DNA of 21,103 nt from Oscillospiraceae bacterium UBA6370 (GTDB taxonomy: Bacteria; Bacillota; Clostridia; Oscillospirales; Oscillospiraceae): contig DJRC01000077.1 of the NCBI GenBank assembly GCA_002437735.1, forward strand, positions 1 to 21,103, in the 5' to 3' direction. Both the position numbers and the translations under genes were made by a program. The stretch's first letter is position 1. The number at the start of each line of letters is the position of its first letter. Below the pieces are notes generated by a model that worked only from the letters and a program-made list of their open reading frames with translations, ran no database searches and had not been told where the DNA came from. Below are positions 1 through 8,450 of the stretch, one piece after another.

Positions 1-1
1 C

Positions 2-511
2 CAGCAGGAGGTCGGCATCACCGCCATCTACGTCACGCACGATCAGAGCGAGGCGATGGCGCTCTCGGACCAGATCATCATCATGAACAAGGGCGTCGTC
101 GCTCAGATCGGCACGCCGCAGGAGATCTACTATCACCCCGTGAGTGAGTTCGTCGCCGACTTCATCGGCGAGGCGAACTTCCTGCGCGGCAAAATGACCG
201 GCACGGAGAACGGTCTGGCTGTGCTCGACATTGAGGGCGAGCGTCTGGCCGTCGTCCCGCGCGAGGGTATGTCCGTCGGCGAGGAGTACACCGTCGTGCT
301 GCGTCCCGAGTCCGCAGCGCTCTCCGACGAGGGCGGGCTGCCCTGCACCGTCGAGCTTTCCTGCTTCATGGGCTCGTACCAGAACTATCACGTCCGCGTG
401 GGCAATACGCTCGTCAAGCTCGCGGAGAACGATCCGCGCAACAAGCGCATCTACCGCGTGGGCGAGCAGTGCCATCTGACCTTCGCGCCCGACGCCGTCC
501 ACGTTCTGTAA
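2..511 (+). CDS. ABC transporter ATP-binding protein, C-terminal part (5' end outside window)
   Basis: This is the C-terminal 169 residues of an importer ATPase of the PotA/FbpC type; the frame is open to the window start. Visible near the start are the switch histidine in YVTHDQSEAMALSD and the segment QIGTPQEIYYHPVSEFVADF. This segment is the usual hinge into the C-terminal TOBE regulatory domain, which fills the rest (about residues 60-169 of the fragment). Walker A, signature and Walker B motifs must lie upstream. The protein would energise uptake through a membrane permease at the inner face of the membrane. It is the last gene of its operon, since a strong hairpin follows 21 bases after the stop. 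It belongs to the same family as the ATPase at 7419-8450 but is a different gene, so two importers of this type flank the sensor genes. Its substrate cannot be told from the sequence. Confidence 0.93.
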   Translation, partial: QQEVGITAIYVTHDQSEAMALSDQIIIMNKGVVAQIGTPQEIYYHPVSEFVADFIGEANFLRGKMTGTENGLAVLDIEGERLAVVPREGMSVGEEYTVVLRPESAALSDEGGLPCTVELSCFMGSYQNYHVRVGNTLVKLAENDPRNKRIYRVGEQCHLTFAPDAVHVL

Positions 512-532
512 AAGCCTTCTGATCACATAAGG

Positions 533-568
533 AAGAAGTCCGCTGCCGAGGGCAGCGGACTTCTTTTG
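533..568. terminator. Bidirectional intrinsic terminator between convergent genes
   Basis: A perfect 15-bp stem (533-547 paired with 551-565) has a three-base GAG loop and is followed by a T run on the plus strand. It lies between the stop of the plus-strand ATPase (511) and the stop of the minus-strand mutase (609). On the minus strand the tail is TTCTTCC, less U-rich but usable. It probably ends both transcripts. Confidence 0.9.
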
Positions 569-608
569 TCATCCAACGGTCGGTGCGCTCAGCCCCTGCG
601 CATACCGC

Positions 609-2288
609 TTACGTTTCTTCGAGCCTTGCGCTCATGTCCCGCCGCGCGGCGGCGCAGAGGGCCGCGGCCTCCTCCATCGTCTGCGCGTGCGCGGAGTAGT
701 AGAGCTTGAGCTTCGGCTCCGTGCCGCTCGGGCGGACGATGACCTTGGCGTGCGCCGTGCGCAGCTCCAGCACGTCGCTTGCCGGCAGGCCGTCCAGGCC
801 GTCGAGGTAATCGCGCACCCGCGCGACGCGCTCGCCCGCGAGCGTGTGCGGCGGAGCCGCGCGCAGGGCCGTCAGCATGGCGTTCATGCGCTCCATGCCG
901 TCCCCTCCGGGCAGGACGACGCTTTGCAGCTCATTGCGGTAATAGCCAAATTTTTCATACAGCGCGTCCATCGCCTGCGCGAGCGTCATGCCCTGCGTGC
1001 GGTACCATGCGGCCATTTCGCAGCAGAGCAGCGCGGCGTTCACCGCGTCCTTGTCGCGGACGTGCGGGCCGGAGAGATAGCCATAGCTCTCCTCAAAGCC
1101 GAAGAGATAGCGCTCCGTCTCCCCCGCCCTTTCCAGCTCGCCGATCTGCTCGCCGATGAATTTAAAGCCCGTGAGCGTGCGGCGCAGCTCGACGCCGTAA
1201 TACGCAGCGACCGCGTCCGCCATGTCGGTGGAAACGATGGTCGTCACCGCCACGGGGCGCGCGGGCATCGTGCCGTTTTCACTCCGCCGGCGACAGAGGT
1301 AGTCGAGCAGCAGCACGCCCATCTCGTTGCCCGTGAGCAGGCGGTAGTCCCCGCCGTCGGGCACCGCCGCGCCCATGCGGTCGCAGTCGGGATCGGTGCC
1401 GAGCAGCAGATCGGCGCGCGTCTCGCGCGTGAGCGCGAGGCCGCGCTCCAGCGCCGCGCGCTCCTCGGGATTCGGGTAAGGGCAGGTCGGAAAGCTCCCG
1501 TCGGGCCACGCCTGCTCGGGCACGAGCGTCACGTCCGTCACCCCGATGCAGCGCAGGAGCCTTGTCACGCACTCGCGCCCCGTGCCGTTGAGCGGCGTGT
1601 AGACCACACGCAGCGCGGACTTATCGCCGTCCCAGACGCTCCGGCGCACCACCGCGTCGAGGAAGGCCTCCAGACAGTCCTCACCGATCATGTGGATGGT
1701 TCCGTTCGCCAGCGCGTCAGCAAAGCCGCACAGACGCACGCCGTCGAAATGGTCCGCGGTCCCGATGTGCTTCGATACGGCATTCGCCGCCTCGAGCGTG
1801 ATCTGGCAGCCGTCGGGACCGTAGACCTTGTAGCCGTTGTAGGCGGCGGGGTTGTGGCTCGCCGTGACGCACACGCCCGCCCCGCAGCCGTAATAACGCA
1901 CTGCCCAGCTCAGCGCGGGCGTCGGCTCCATGCGCGGATAGAGATAGGCGGTCACGCCGTCGGCGGCAAGCACACGCGCGGTCTCGCGCGCGAAGCGCGC
2001 CGAGCCGATGCGGCTGTCGTAGGCAATGGCGCAGCGCAGCGGCAGACCCGCTGCCTTGAGATAGGCGGCAAGTCCCTGCGTCGCGCGGCGGACGACGTAA
2101 ACGTTCATGCGGTTTGTGCCCGCGCCGAGCACGCCGCGCAGTCCGCCGGTGCCGAAGGCAAGGTCACGGTAAAAGCGGTCCTCGATCTGCGCGGCATCGC
2201 GCACCTCGTCGAGCGCGGAAAGCTCCGCGCGCAGCGCGTCGTCCTCCACGCGCGCGAGCCAGCGGCGGTAAGTGTCCAGAGCGGCCAT
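609..2288 (-). CDS. pgcA: Alpha-phosphohexomutase (phosphoglucomutase/phosphomannomutase)
   Basis: This 559-residue enzyme of the alpha-D-phosphohexomutase superfamily interconverts hexose 1- and 6-phosphates through a phosphoserine, in the cytoplasm. All four signature loops are present: the catalytic TASHNP with Ser144, the metal loop GTDPDCDR (297-304, Asp299/301/303), the sugar-binding FEES (398-401), and the phosphate-binding RPSGTEPK near residue 517. Length and motif spelling match the long PgcA/PGM2-like group of Firmicutes, not the shorter GlmM. The ATG at 2288 has GGAGGA at good spacing. The gene is divergent from the sensor operon and shares an intergenic region with repeated palindromes. 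It would feed glucose or mannose phosphates into glycolysis or envelope sugar synthesis, in keeping with manA further on. Preference between glucose and mannose phosphate cannot be read from the sequence, so the symbol is a subfamily assignment. Confidence 0.93.
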   Translation of the reverse strand: MAALDTYRRWLARVEDDALRAELSALDEVRDAAQIEDRFYRDLAFGTGGLRGVLGAGTNRMNVYVVRRATQGLAAYLKAAGLPLRCAIAYDSRIGSARFARETARVLAADGVTAYLYPRMEPTPALSWAVRYYGCGAGVCVTASHNPAAYNGYKVYGPDGCQITLEAANAVSKHIGTADHFDGVRLCGFADALANGTIHMIGEDCLEAFLDAVVRRSVWDGDKSALRVVYTPLNGTGRECVTRLLRCIGVTDVTLVPEQAWPDGSFPTCPYPNPEERAALERGLALTRETRADLLLGTDPDCDRMGAAVPDGGDYRLLTGNEMGVLLLDYLCRRRSENGTMPARPVAVTTIVSTDMADAVAAYYGVELRRTLTGFKFIGEQIGELERAGETERYLFGFEESYGYLSGPHVRDKDAVNAALLCCEMAAWYRTQGMTLAQAMDALYEKFGYYRNELQSVVLPGGDGMERMNAMLTALRAAPPHTLAGERVARVRDYLDGLDGLPASDVLELRTAHAKVIVRPSGTEPKLKLYYSAHAQTMEEAAALCAAARRDMSARLEET

Positions 2289-2326
2289 ATTCTTCCTCCA
2301 GCAGAAAATTTTACTTCCCTATTATT

Positions 2327-2378
2327 AAAGCACGCTTTGCCCGCTTCGTCCACAAGAATTGATTGCAAAGCGCGCTTT
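2327..2378. promoter_or_regulatory. Two near-identical 12-bp palindromes, putative operators
   Basis: AAAGCACGCTTT (2327-2338) and the perfect palindrome AAAGCGCGCTTT (2367-2378) differ at one base and lie exactly 40 bp apart in the divergent mutase/sensor intergenic region. Read outward on opposite strands they extend to a shared GCAAAGCGYGCTTT. The second copy overlaps the promoter spacer at 2363-2391. The first overlaps an A/T-rich segment (2320-2329) that could be the mutase -10 region. A dimeric repressor or activator binding both copies is an inference. Confidence 0.45.
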
Positions 2379-2391
2379 TTCCTGTTAAAAT
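2363..2391 (+). promoter_or_regulatory. Sigma-A-type promoter for the sensor operon
   Basis: TTGCAA (2363-2368) and TAAAAT (2386-2391) are separated by exactly 17 bases. A TG dinucleotide one base before the -10 box gives an extended -10. Transcription would start near 2398, about 30 bases before the ATG at 2429. The palindrome at 2367-2378 sits in the spacer, which suggests this promoter is repressible. Confidence 0.6.
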
Positions 2392-2428
2392 GGTAAAGAA
2401 ATTCGTCGGATCAGGAGGGATACCCGCC

Positions 2429-3427
2429 ATGCGCCGCTGCTGTCTGCTGCTCGTCTGCCTGCTTCTGCTCACCGGCTGCGGCCGCGCGGACACGCAGGAC
2501 GTCTCCTCCTTCGCGCCCGCCGAGGAGGACCGTCTGGTCATTTTCACCTCGCACAAGGAAACGATCTACGAACCCATCCTCAAGGAATTTGAGCAGCGCA
2601 CCGGCATCTGGGTCGAGCTGGAGACCGGCGGCACCGTGACGCTCCTCGAGCGCATCGCCGCGGGGGAAAGCGGCGCCGACCTAATGTTCGGCGGCGGCGC
2701 GGACAGTCTGAGCGCGTACACCGCGTGCTTCGCACCCTATGTGAGCGAATACGCCGGCGACGTTGCGCCGGAATACGATCTCGGCGGCGGTATATGGACG
2801 CCCTTTTCCGCTCTGCCGGTCGTGCTGATCTACAACACCAAGCTCGTGCGGCAGAATCCGCCCGAGCGCTGGGCCGACCTGCTCGACGCAGGCTGGCACG
2901 GGCGCATCGCCTTTGCCGACCCCACCGTTTCCGGCTCGAGCTGCACCGCGCTCGGCACCCTTCTGCAGGCCGTCGGCGGCGATGCCGACGCCGCCCTCGC
3001 CGCGTTCTTCCGCAATCTTGACGGACGCATCATCGCCGACAGCGGCGGCGTGGTCCCCGCCGTGGCGGACGGCAGCTGCTACGTCGGCGTGACGCTGGAG
3101 GAAAACGCCCGCAAGGCCATCGCCGACGGGTTCGACGTCGCCATCGTCTACCCCGCCGAGGGCACGAGCATCCTGCCGGACGGCGCGGCCATCGTCCGCG
3201 GCTGTGCGCACGAGGAAAACGCGCGGAAATTCATCGACTTTCTGCTCTCGCCCAACGTTCAGCAGCTGCTGGGCACGGAGCTCAGCCGCCGCAGCGTGCG
3301 TGCGGATACCGTCTCCGACGCGCTGCCCGAGCTGACCGTTCTCCCCTACGACCTGCGCCGCGCGGATGAGCGGCGGCAGGAGCTTTTCGACGCCTGGCAG
3401 GCGCTGTGCGGGGAGGCGGGGGCATGA
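2429..3427 (+). CDS. Extracellular solute-binding lipoprotein, probable sensor subunit
   Basis: This 332-residue protein has a basic, Leu-rich signal peptide ending in the lipobox LTGC, so Cys17 would be lipidated after export and the protein held on the outer face of the membrane. The mature part is a family-1 periplasmic-binding fold of the AfuA/PgtC/ferric-iron type, beginning DRLVIFTSHKETIYEPILKEF. An upstream in-frame ATG at 2363 is rejected because it lies inside the promoter and would bury the signal peptide. The ATG at 2429 has AGGAGG at 2413-2418. Its stop overlaps the kinase start as ATGA, so the two are translationally coupled. No permease or ATPase is joined to it. Together this suggests it presents ligand to the kinase, as PgtC-like proteins do, rather than serving transport. 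The ligand is unknown; iron, phosphonate or sugar phosphate are all possible for the family. Confidence 0.88.
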   Translation: MRRCCLLLVCLLLLTGCGRADTQDVSSFAPAEEDRLVIFTSHKETIYEPILKEFEQRTGIWVELETGGTVTLLERIAAGESGADLMFGGGADSLSAYTACFAPYVSEYAGDVAPEYDLGGGIWTPFSALPVVLIYNTKLVRQNPPERWADLLDAGWHGRIAFADPTVSGSSCTALGTLLQAVGGDADAALAAFFRNLDGRIIADSGGVVPAVADGSCYVGVTLEENARKAIADGFDVAIVYPAEGTSILPDGAAIVRGCAHEENARKFIDFLLSPNVQQLLGTELSRRSVRADTVSDALPELTVLPYDLRRADERRQELFDAWQALCGEAGA

Positions 3428-5121
3428 GAGCATGGCTTGAGCGGTCCTTCCGCAACCGCATTTTTCTCACCGTCCTGCTCGTCGCGCTCGTGCCGCTGCT
3501 GCTGTGCGACGTGCTGATGACGCAGGTGATGATCTCCCGCAGTGAGCACACCCTGCGCGCCGACGCGCAGGAGGAGATGGCGTTGCTCACCGCGCAGCTC
3601 GACGCGCTGCTCGCCGACTGCGGCGATGTTACGCGCGCTCTGGCCGACAGCACCGTGACGCGCAGCGCCCTGCGCCGCGGCGGCAGCGACTCGCGCACGC
3701 TCTATCAGCTTCTGAACCGCAGCACGGTCGCGCTGCGCGAATACGCCGACTTTGAGGTCTACGGCGAGTACGGCGACTGTCTCTATACCACGGCGAACGT
3801 ATGGCCCGCCGCGCAAAGCACCGGCTGGGGTATACTCAGCGCGGCCCGCGCGGCGGACGGCGTTGTGCTGCGCGCCGAAAACGGCGGGCTTGCCGGGGCC
3901 TGTTCCGTAACCGCGCGCGGCGGTACGGTGCTCGGCTACGCCGTGTTCCGCATGGACGACGCCAACTTCGACGCCTTCTTCGCGCCCCTACTGCGCGGCG
4001 CGGACGATCTGCTGCTCGTCGATGCGACGTGGCGGCTGCTCTACGCTTCGCAGCCCCTGCGCGCGGGCGATACCCTTGCCCTGCTGCGCGCGCAGCTGCT
4101 CTCCGGCAAGTCCCTCTCCGACGGGGACGGCGAGCGCAGCTACTACGTCGGCGCCTGCACGGAAAGCGGCTTTTCGCTCATCCTGCAGCAGCCGCAGACC
4201 TATACCGCGCAGGTCGTCCGGTCGATCTATCTCGTCGCCGCGCTGATGGGTGCGCTGTGTCTGGTGCTCTGTCTCGTGTGCGCGTGGTGGCTCAGCCGCC
4301 GTCTCTTCGAGCCGGTCAACGAGCTTGACGGCGCGATGCGCCGCGTCGAGGGCGGCGATTACGACGTGCGCATCGAAAGCACACGGCAGGATGAAATGGG
4401 CCGCCTCGCGGCGAGCTTCGACCGCATGACAGCGGAGTACCGCCAGAACCTCGAACGCAGCGTGCAGCGTGAGCGCGAGCTGAACGAAACGCGCCTGCGG
4501 ATGCTCCAGTCCCAGCTCAACCCGCATTTTCTCTACAACACGCTCGACTGCATGAAGTGGCTGGGCGTGACCGGCGGTGTGCCGCAGGTGGCGGAGCTGG
4601 CCGCCGACCTCGCCGCGCTGCTGCGCGCGGGCATCTCCGGCAGCGAGTTCATCACGCTCGAGGAGGAGCTTGAGCTGATCGAGCGCTACCTTGCCATTCA
4701 AGATGTCCGCTTCGGCGACCGCTTCGTCTGTGAGCTTGATGTGGACGAGCGCTTCCAGCACTGCGTGGTGCCCAAGCTCATTTTACAGCCGCTAGTGGAA
4801 AACGCCATCATCCACGGCGTGGCCGACAGCGACGAGGGCTTCATCAAGCTCTGGGCGGAGGAGGACGCGGAGGGTTTCCTGCTGCTCAAGGTATCCGACA
4901 ACGGCAGCGGCATCCCGCCGGAGGTGCTCGAACGGCTCAACAGCCACGAGCTCATTCCCGGCGGCCATCTGGGCCTAAACAATGTGGACCGCATCGTGCG
5001 CCTGAGCTACGGCGAGAGCTGCGGTCTGAGCGCGTACCCGAACGAGGGCGGCGGCAGCTGCGTGCAGCTGCGGCTCCCGATGCAGAAAGGAGAGGACCAT
5101 GCTCAAGGTACTGATCGTTGA
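3424..5121 (+). CDS. LytS/YesM-type sensor histidine kinase
   Basis: This 565-residue membrane kinase has a short cytoplasmic N-terminus, a first membrane segment at about residues 14-32, an extracellular sensing region to about 260, a second membrane segment at about 264-290, and then a HAMP domain. The His_kinase domain follows, with QLNPHFLYN carrying the phosphoacceptor His368. The ATPase domain has the N box LVENAIIHG (near 457) and the G box SDNGSGIP (491-498). The ATG at 3424 overlaps the lipoprotein stop by four bases; an in-frame ATG at 3406 would overlap further and is less likely. The last 23 bases overlap the response regulator. The kinase should phosphorylate that regulator. The extracellular region has no domain I can name and would be the contact surface for the upstream binding protein. 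Confidence 0.93.
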   Translation: MRAWLERSFRNRIFLTVLLVALVPLLLCDVLMTQVMISRSEHTLRADAQEEMALLTAQLDALLADCGDVTRALADSTVTRSALRRGGSDSRTLYQLLNRSTVALREYADFEVYGEYGDCLYTTANVWPAAQSTGWGILSAARAADGVVLRAENGGLAGACSVTARGGTVLGYAVFRMDDANFDAFFAPLLRGADDLLLVDATWRLLYASQPLRAGDTLALLRAQLLSGKSLSDGDGERSYYVGACTESGFSLILQQPQTYTAQVVRSIYLVAALMGALCLVLCLVCAWWLSRRLFEPVNELDGAMRRVEGGDYDVRIESTRQDEMGRLAASFDRMTAEYRQNLERSVQRERELNETRLRMLQSQLNPHFLYNTLDCMKWLGVTGGVPQVAELAADLAALLRAGISGSEFITLEEELELIERYLAIQDVRFGDRFVCELDVDERFQHCVVPKLILQPLVENAIIHGVADSDEGFIKLWAEEDAEGFLLLKVSDNGSGIPPEVLERLNSHELIPGGHLGLNNVDRIVRLSYGESCGLSAYPNEGGGSCVQLRLPMQKGEDHAQGTDR

Positions 5122-5848
5122 CGACGAGGCCGTGGTGCGCCGCGGCATCGTGCTTGGCATCGACTGGGCCTCGCTCGGCTGCGCCGTGGTCGGCGAAGCC
5201 GCCAACGGCGAGGAGGGTCTGGCCGCCGCCGAGCGCTACAGCCCCAACCTCATCATCACCGACGTGCGGATGCCGCACATGGACGGCATCGAGATGATGC
5301 GCGTCCTGCGCGAGCACGGCAGCACCGCTCACGTCATCGTGCTCACCGCCTACAACGACTTCGACTACGCCCGCTCGGCGCTCCGCTTCGGCGCGGCGGA
5401 CTATCTTTTGAAGCCCTTCCGCGATCAAGAGCTCGTTGCCGCCATCGGGCGCGTGCGCGAGAAGGACGAGGCCTTTTCCTCCCGCAGCGCGCAGGACGAT
5501 CTGCTGGCGCTGCCCAAGGGCGACAAGAGCAAATATGTGCTCCAGACGCTCGAATACATCGCCGCGCACTACGCCGACGCGGACATCAACATCACCACCA
5601 TCGCCCGCTCCATCGGCATCAGCGAAGGCCACTTGAGCCATGTGTTCAAAAAGGAGACGAGCTACACCGCGCTCGGCTACCTCACGCTCTACCGCATCCA
5701 CATGGCGCGCAGGCTCCTCGCCGACTGCCGCTACAAGGTCTACGAGGTCGCCGGCATGGTCGGCTACCGCGACGTCGCCTACTTCGGCTCGACCTTCAAA
5801 AAGCTCACCGGTCTCTCCCCATCGGAGTATCAGGACCGCTGCCGGTAG
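5099..5848 (+). CDS. YesN-type response regulator with AraC DNA-binding domain
   Basis: This 249-residue cytoplasmic regulator has an N-terminal receiver domain with acidic pair Asp8/Asp9, phosphoacceptor Asp55 in IITDVRMP, and Lys105 in DYLLKPF. An AraC/XylS domain with two helix-turn-helix units fills about residues 150-249; its second unit reads EVAGMVGYRDVAYFGSTFKK, followed by the typical LTGLSPSEYQ ending. The start at 5099 lies inside the kinase gene behind AAAGGAGAGG, so kinase and regulator are made together. It is shorter than many YesN proteins because the two domains are joined by a brief linker. The most obvious target is the importer operon starting at 6027, whose upstream region carries helically phased repeats. 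That target is inferred from adjacency. Confidence 0.93.
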   Translation: MLKVLIVDDEAVVRRGIVLGIDWASLGCAVVGEAANGEEGLAAAERYSPNLIITDVRMPHMDGIEMMRVLREHGSTAHVIVLTAYNDFDYARSALRFGAADYLLKPFRDQELVAAIGRVREKDEAFSSRSAQDDLLALPKGDKSKYVLQTLEYIAAHYADADINITTIARSIGISEGHLSHVFKKETSYTALGYLTLYRIHMARRLLADCRYKVYEVAGMVGYRDVAYFGSTFKKLTGLSPSEYQDRCR

Positions 5849-5901
5849 AACGAGCAGGCTGCACAAAAAAGTACGGAACATACCGGACAAGCTCGGCGGA
5901 C

Positions 5902-5978
5902 TTTCACAGCATTTCGCAGAAATACCCGCATAATCGCAGACTTGTCCCGTTCCGTGCCGGCGCTGCGGAAGGTATAAT
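5902..5978 (+). promoter_or_regulatory. Activator-type promoter of the importer operon with phased direct repeats
   Basis: A consensus -10 box TATAAT lies at 5973-5978, but the matching -35 position (5950-5955, TTCCGT) is poor. Upstream are three related octamers: TTTCACAG (5902), TTTCGCAG (5912) and AATCGCAG (5932), offset by 10 and 20 bases and so on one face of the helix. Repeats of this kind ahead of a weak -35 fit tandem AraC-domain binding. The adjacent response regulator is the natural candidate. The remainder of the 178-base gap (5849-6026) also holds GGACAAG/CTTGTCC, a 7-base inverted match 50 bases apart, of doubtful value. Confidence 0.5.
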
Positions 5979-6026
5979 GCTGTATGTGGTATTTTATGCC
6001 GCAACTACAAACGAAGGAGAACAACG

Positions 6027-7286
6027 ATGAAAAGAAAACTCTTAGCGCTCCTGCTTGCCTCCGTCATGGTCCTCAGCCTTGTCGCCTGCGGCCAGAAGGA
6101 GACTCCGGACACGCCCGAGACGCCCGACGATCAGCAAGAGGTCAAGGACTACTCCGGCTACACCATCCGCATCTATTCCAACTCCAACTCCACCGAGCGC
6201 ACCACCTGGCTCATTCAGGAGGCCAAGGACGCCGGCTTCACCATCAGCATTGACGATAACTCCGTCATCTCCGGTGATACCGCTGCCATCCAGGCCGCCA
6301 ATGAAAATAAGGACGGCGACATCCTCTTCGGCCTTAACGAGACCCGCTGGAGCCAGGTCGTCGACGGCGTTTACGAGAACCTCAAGCTCGTTGACTGGAC
6401 TCCCACCTGGGCAGGCGAGGTCGGCGAGTACGCCTATCCCGGCGCGGCCTACGGTCTCGTCATCCAGAACGTTCTGATGCTCTACCGCAACGACGAGCTC
6501 GGCACCAACGGCGAGAAGCTCCACTTCCAGCACTGGGCCGACATCGTGGACTGCGGCTACACCTGGTACCGCCAGAACAAGGTCGGCGGCACCACCAACG
6601 CCAACATCAACTCTGCGATGCTCTATGCTTTCGTCGATCCCTCCTCCCCCGCCGGTGGCATCTCCACCGAGGGCTGGGAGACGCTGTGGAAGTATTGCGC
6701 CGAGGGCAAGTACTCCTCCGATGACACCTACAAGTACGGCTTCGATCCTCTGAACAAGGGCGACGTCGCTGTTTCCACCTTCTACTCCTCCTCTCTCTAC
6801 GGCAAGATCGACGCCGCGGCCGAGAGCTCCGAGCATCCCCTCAAGGGTGCTCTGACTCCCGAGAACTGGGACCTCGTTGAGATCGACGACGGCACCTATT
6901 ACATCGCCGAGTACATCGGCATCCTCGATAAGGCTGGCCGCACCGAGGAAGAGACCGAGGCTGTCAAGGCGTTCGCCGAGTGGTTCGGCTCCGCCGAGAC
7001 CCAGGCGGCCTGGGGCGAGGAGTTCGACTCCTATCCCTGCAACACCGCCGCGGCTGACATCCTCTATCCCGACGGCATCCCCGCCATCTACACCCTCAAG
7101 AACTTCGCTCTGACCAAGGTCGACGGCACCGACATGACCTATGCCGAGTACGTTGCCGAGCACTCCAGCGAGTGGACTAACATCATGACCAACCTTGGCT
7201 TCTACTGGGCCGACGCCTCCGCCGCCGTGGCTGAGCCCGACTGGGCCAACCTCGACTGGGCGACCTTGACCCAGAAGGCCGCGTAA
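6027..7286 (+). CDS. ABC transporter extracellular solute-binding lipoprotein
   Basis: This 419-residue protein has a classical lipoprotein signal: MKRK, a hydrophobic stretch, then LSLVAC with Cys21 as the lipid attachment site. A short Asp/Thr/Pro-rich tether follows, then a family-1 solute-binding fold starting near YTIRIYSNSNSTERTTWLI. AAGGAGA at 6014-6020 gives the start. It lies ahead of a matching ATPase and fused permease and is the ligand-capturing subunit of that importer, on the outer membrane face. The gene uses strongly biased codons (for example GGC, CTC, AAG) and carries many Tyr, Trp and acidic residues, as expected of an abundant sugar- or anion-binding protein. It is distinct from the sensor lipoprotein at 2429-3427. 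Family resemblance is to iron, polyamine, phosphonate and sugar-phosphate binders, so the substrate is not fixed. Confidence 0.92.
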   Translation: MKRKLLALLLASVMVLSLVACGQKETPDTPETPDDQQEVKDYSGYTIRIYSNSNSTERTTWLIQEAKDAGFTISIDDNSVISGDTAAIQAANENKDGDILFGLNETRWSQVVDGVYENLKLVDWTPTWAGEVGEYAYPGAAYGLVIQNVLMLYRNDELGTNGEKLHFQHWADIVDCGYTWYRQNKVGGTTNANINSAMLYAFVDPSSPAGGISTEGWETLWKYCAEGKYSSDDTYKYGFDPLNKGDVAVSTFYSSSLYGKIDAAAESSEHPLKGALTPENWDLVEIDDGTYYIAEYIGILDKAGRTEEETEAVKAFAEWFGSAETQAAWGEEFDSYPCNTAAADILYPDGIPAIYTLKNFALTKVDGTDMTYAEYVAEHSSEWTNIMTNLGFYWADASAAVAEPDWANLDWATLTQKAA

Positions 7287-7350
7287 GGCAACGCTCCCGC
7301 ACCGCGTCCCGCGGAGAGGCTCAGCGGGATACCGACTGTTGTGTGTTTTC

Positions 7351-7379
7351 AGGCGAGCCGGGATCTCTCCGGCTCGCCT
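7351..7379 (+). terminator. Intercistronic hairpin, probable attenuator after the binding-protein gene
   Basis: AGGCGAGCCGG (7351-7361) pairs perfectly with CCGGCTCGCCT (7369-7379) around a 7-base loop, followed by the weak pyrimidine tail ATCTCTTTATT. A smaller stem (7306-7312 with 7324-7330) lies just before it. The position in the 132-base gap between binding-protein and ATPase genes suggests partial termination or mRNA 3' protection, giving more binding protein than ATPase. No separate promoter is obvious before 7419. Confidence 0.7.
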
Positions 7380-7418
7380 GATCTCTTTATTCCGAATACA
7401 AAAAGAGGAGAATCCATT

Positions 7419-8449
<1,031 letters not shown>

Positions 8450-8450
<1 letters not shown>

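Noticed and set aside
687..2396. 569-codon plus-strand frame opposite the phosphohexomutase
   Set aside because: Its Arg/His/Ala/Val-rich product has no recognisable motif and mirrors a gene with all four mutase signature loops. Long antisense frames are common in high-GC genes.
5884..5947. GGACAAG/CTTGTCC inverted pair as an operator
   Set aside because: Seven bases at 50-base separation is within chance expectation and the pair does not frame the promoter symmetrically.
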